Assembly: GCA_963751245.1 (NCBI GenBank)
Contig: CAVVTR010000009.1
Span: forward strand, 508,552 to 572,551
Length of the DNA: 64,000 bases
Direction of reading: 5' to 3'
Source of the DNA: CAVVTR01 sp963751245
Lineage (GTDB): Bacteria; Acidobacteriota; Thermoanaerobaculia; Thermoanaerobaculales; Thermoanaerobaculaceae
The notes below the pieces were generated by a model, which was given only the letters and a program-made list of their open reading frames with translations, ran no database searches and had not been told where the DNA came from. Below are positions 61,793 to 64,000 of the stretch, in pieces; position 1 is the stretch's first letter, and each line of letters starts with the position of its first letter. A program made the position numbers and the translations under genes.

Positions 61793-62635
61793 TTAAACCC
61801 TCTCAGGCGTCTGCGAGAGTCTTTGGTCCCAAAGAACACCACGAGAAAATCTCCTCTCGCCGTCGCACCCCCAGGGGAGCGCCTCCATAGGGAAATCGCC
61901 GGGTACGAGTGCCTTGGCGACGAGCCGTGACGACGGAACTCGGGCCGCCCCTTCGAGCCCCATGGAGGCATTCCATCGTAGGTCTGCCAAGTCCTCTTGC
62001 CACACCCGGATGGCATAGACCACACCTTGCTGGTGCCGGAGCAAAGCGTCATCGGCGATTGCTCGGAGATCCTGGAGTGCCTGAATCTCTTCGGCGAGCC
62101 GTGCGAGGTCGAGCTCCGGAGGCTGCGAACGCTCCACGAGGCGAGGGTCGCCGCGCCTCGCGACGAGGCAGTCGTAGTTTCTCTCAAGAGTGTCCTGGTA
62201 ATCGCTTCTCACCTGGGGATCATCAACAAGCGGCTGAAGGTCTGCTATGGCGCGACGGACTGCTCGGAGTTTCTCGCCTCCAGAGAAGTCCCTCGTGGCG
62301 TAGAGCAAGGCTCTTGCGCTGGTTTCGGCGAAGAAGAGGGGGCTCCGTCCGTCGCCACCAAGATCGTGATCCAGGGAAAAGGGCTTGAGCGCGGCGAAGC
62401 CGCCGAGGTCTGAACCAGCACCACATCAGCCTCTCGTAGATGGCGACCACGCGCTCGATGTCGGCTCGAGAGACTGGTGCGCTATGGGGGGCAAGGCCGT
62501 CTCGTTCGATCGATTCCGCGTTACACGCAGACGTTCCGTGGAAGATCAGCCAATCGTCCGATTCGACGTCCGGAGGGAAAACCTCTCCGGTTCTGCCAAT
62601 CGACCGAGGTCGAGGGTGTAGGTCGGGATGGTCAC
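61793..62635 (-). pseudogene. Protein with ADP-ribosyltransferase-like HGT motif, two frameshifts
   Basis: GTG start one base after the methyltransferase stop (TAG-C-GTG). Joined sequence: VTIPTYTLDLGRLAEP; then DDWLIFHGTSACNAESIERD in a second frame; after a shift near 62412, AGSDLGGFAALKPF, SPLFFAETSARALLYATRDF and a long helical C-terminus (RAVRRAIADLQPLVDDPQVR ... FPMEALPWGCDGE). HGTS plus a later F-F-A-x-x-x-x-A-x-x-Y-A block recalls the His-first ART superfamily (PARP/Tpt1-like), but the third residue is not certain. About 280 residues. Another possibility is a family with similar HGTS-type motif but no activity. Confidence 0.5.
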
Positions 62636-62636
62636 G

Positions 62637-64000
62637 CTACGAGACCTTGAACACCTTCATCACCTCGTCGCCGAGGTGGTTGATCACCTTCACCGCGATG
62701 CGGCCGGACTTCGGGTTTGTCGAAGGGGCGGGAGGTGTCGCTGTGGAGGGTCTCCCAGGCTTCCTGCGTTGATCTCGGCCTTGAGGGTGGTCTTGAGCGC
62801 TCTTGTAGGGGTCGTTGGCGCCGAGGAAGTAGGCGTGGCGGACGAAGAAGCTCTCCTCGTTGTAGTCGGTGTCGATGAACCAGCAGGCGATGCCCTCGGC
62901 GCCGTCGCTGCGGACTTCGCCGGTGTTGGGGTGGAAGACGTCCACGCCGTTGATCTTGACCTGGATCTGGCCGTCCTCGGCGTCCAGGATGTCGATGTCC
63001 GGCTCGCCGAAGATGACGAACAGGTTGCCCTTGCCGGTGTTCTTCAGGTCGTCGGCCATGTGCAGGTCGGCGTTCATGCGGGCCTTGAGCACGGGGATGC
63101 GGCCGAGCTTGTCGAACTCGGAGGAGTGGGCGTCGTAGTTGAAGGCGCAGGCGATGAGCACGTCGAAGTCCGGCGTCGCCGGCCTCGCGGGCGGCGGCCA
63201 CCAGATCGGGCCGGGAGACGGTGCCGAACTCCGGGCCGATGAAGATGCGCGGCGCGCTTCTCGGCGCCGGTCTCCGTCGCCCTCGAAGTAGCGGCCCTCG
63301 GCGCAGATGCAAGTCGCCCGGCCAGGGCGTGATCGAGGTGAAGGTGATCTTGTCTTCCTTGTGGGCCTGCTGCACGCCGGCGGTCTTGAGGTTTTCCAGG
63401 ATCATCTGCGACGAAGCCGCTGCTCGTCGCCGTAGCCGGCCTTGCCTCGGCCACGCGGGTCGATCAGCTCGTCGTTCTCATCCACGCCCAGCACGCGGTG
63501 CGGGCGAGAGGCTCTCGACGGTGAAGGGCCCGGCCACGCGGACCTTCTTCTTGTCCTCGTAGGGCTTGTCGTAGAGGTACTCGAAGTCGGCCTTGGCGGC
63601 GATGGAGGCGTCGATCTCCTTCTGCCGGGCGATGCGCGCCTTCCAGAACTCCTCGAACGGCTGCTTCGCGTCGTCGGCCAGTCGTCGGGGGCTTCGCGCG
63701 GCACTTCCCACTCCACGAGGGAGCACGGCCGGCACGACCTCGCCGCTGGGCATGGTGAAGGTCTTGCTTCGGGCGCGTCGAAGTCGGACCTGTCTTGCCC
63801 TGCGCGGCCGCCGGTCGTGACGTTGTAGGGCTTGTGTGTGGCCTCGCAGCGCCGCGTTCAGGCGGCCAGGGCCTCCTGCACCGCCGGCTGCCAGTTCTCC
63901 CAGATCACGTCGATCTCGGCGTTATTGGCGATGGACTTGAGGGTGACGTGCGGCACGCGCTCGTAAACGAAGCCTTGCCTCACGTTGCGGTAGGTCGGCT
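62637..64000 (-). pseudogene. Site-specific DNA methyltransferase, 3' part, several frameshifts
   Basis: The window holds only the C-terminal part of a large DNA methyltransferase of the type III Mod-like group. From the window edge on the minus strand: YRNVRQGFVYERVPHVTLKS, IANNAEIDVIWENWQPAVQE; then EIDASIAAKADFEYLYDKPY, KKKVRVAGPFTVESLS, HRVLGVDENDELIDPRG, MILENLKTAGVQQAHKEDKI, IFIGPEFGTVSRPDLVAAAR, LIACAFNYDAHSSEFDKLGR, DIDILDAEDGQIQVKINGVD, and the end KSGRIAVKVINHLGDEVMKV. The catalytic DPPY-type part must lie beyond the window. Several one-base frame changes (about 62790, 63160, 63300, 63420, 63510, 63690, 63860). First gene of the three-gene set as far as visible. Confidence 0.75.

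Overview
The window looks like a chromosomal segment of a Gram-negative bacterium with very high GC. Outer-membrane and periplasmic markers include a porin-like barrel, an OmpA-type protein, OpgG/OpgH glucan synthesis and a nine-heme secreted cytochrome. An approximately 800-residue MacB/FtsX permease of the acidobacterial duplicated orphan permease (ADOP) type, together with several secreted proteins carrying PKD/Ig/fibronectin-like modules, points to Acidobacteriota, perhaps a Thermoanaerobaculia-like lineage. That assignment is inference; no rRNA or other taxonomic marker is present.

Layout. 0-5.2 kb: a PAS-only sensor (cut by the window edge) coupled to a REC-GAF-PAS-kinase-REC hybrid kinase. 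5.2-8.3 kb: a peroxiredoxin whose peroxidatic residue is encoded by an in-frame TGA followed by a good bacterial SECIS hairpin, a short-chain dehydrogenase, an EamA transporter and a response-regulator remnant. 9-16 kb: a porin, a mosaic repeat cluster and a sugar-type ABC importer operon on the minus strand. 16-23 kb: a beta-helix protein, a discoidin-OmpA protein and opgG-small ORF-opgH. 23-32 kb: the nine-heme cytochrome, a frameshifted S9 peptidase and an M4 metallopeptidase. 32-36.5 kb: a SEC-C protein, a NifX/NifB-like-FKBP fusion, two small envelope proteins, a PAP2 phosphatase, a DinB-like protein and a second mosaic repeat cluster. 36.5-42.6 kb: an exported protein, pirin, acyltransferase, CPBP protein, QueG-like Fe-S protein and HD hydrolase. 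42.9-48.6 kb: a stressosome module (RsbR, RsbS, RsbT, RsbX-like phosphatase) coupled to a large hybrid histidine kinase. 48.8-57.5 kb: a DUF2130 protein, a PEGA/HU-like locus, an epimerase, a GT2 glycosyltransferase and the ADOP permease.

57.5-64 kb differs. GC is lower, genes lie almost entirely on the minus strand, and frameshifts occur every few hundred bases. It holds a lipoprotein, an unknown protein and a compact three-gene set: a site-specific DNA methyltransferase (3' part only), a protein with an ADP-ribosyltransferase-like HGT motif, and a UvrD-type helicase with a RelE-like N-terminus. This looks like an acquired defence island. Because the broken frames still encode conserved protein with few nonsense changes, indel errors in the assembly are at least as likely as true decay.

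Points most worth checking: (1) the selenocysteine peroxiredoxin; (2) the methyltransferase / ART-like / RelE-UvrD operon; (3) two truncated 5' gene copies (of the HD and GT2 genes found elsewhere in the window), each ending at the same ~27-bp repeat; (4) a mosaic repeat family with covarying hairpins, found only between convergent gene ends. No tRNA, rRNA, CRISPR array or complete insertion sequence was seen.
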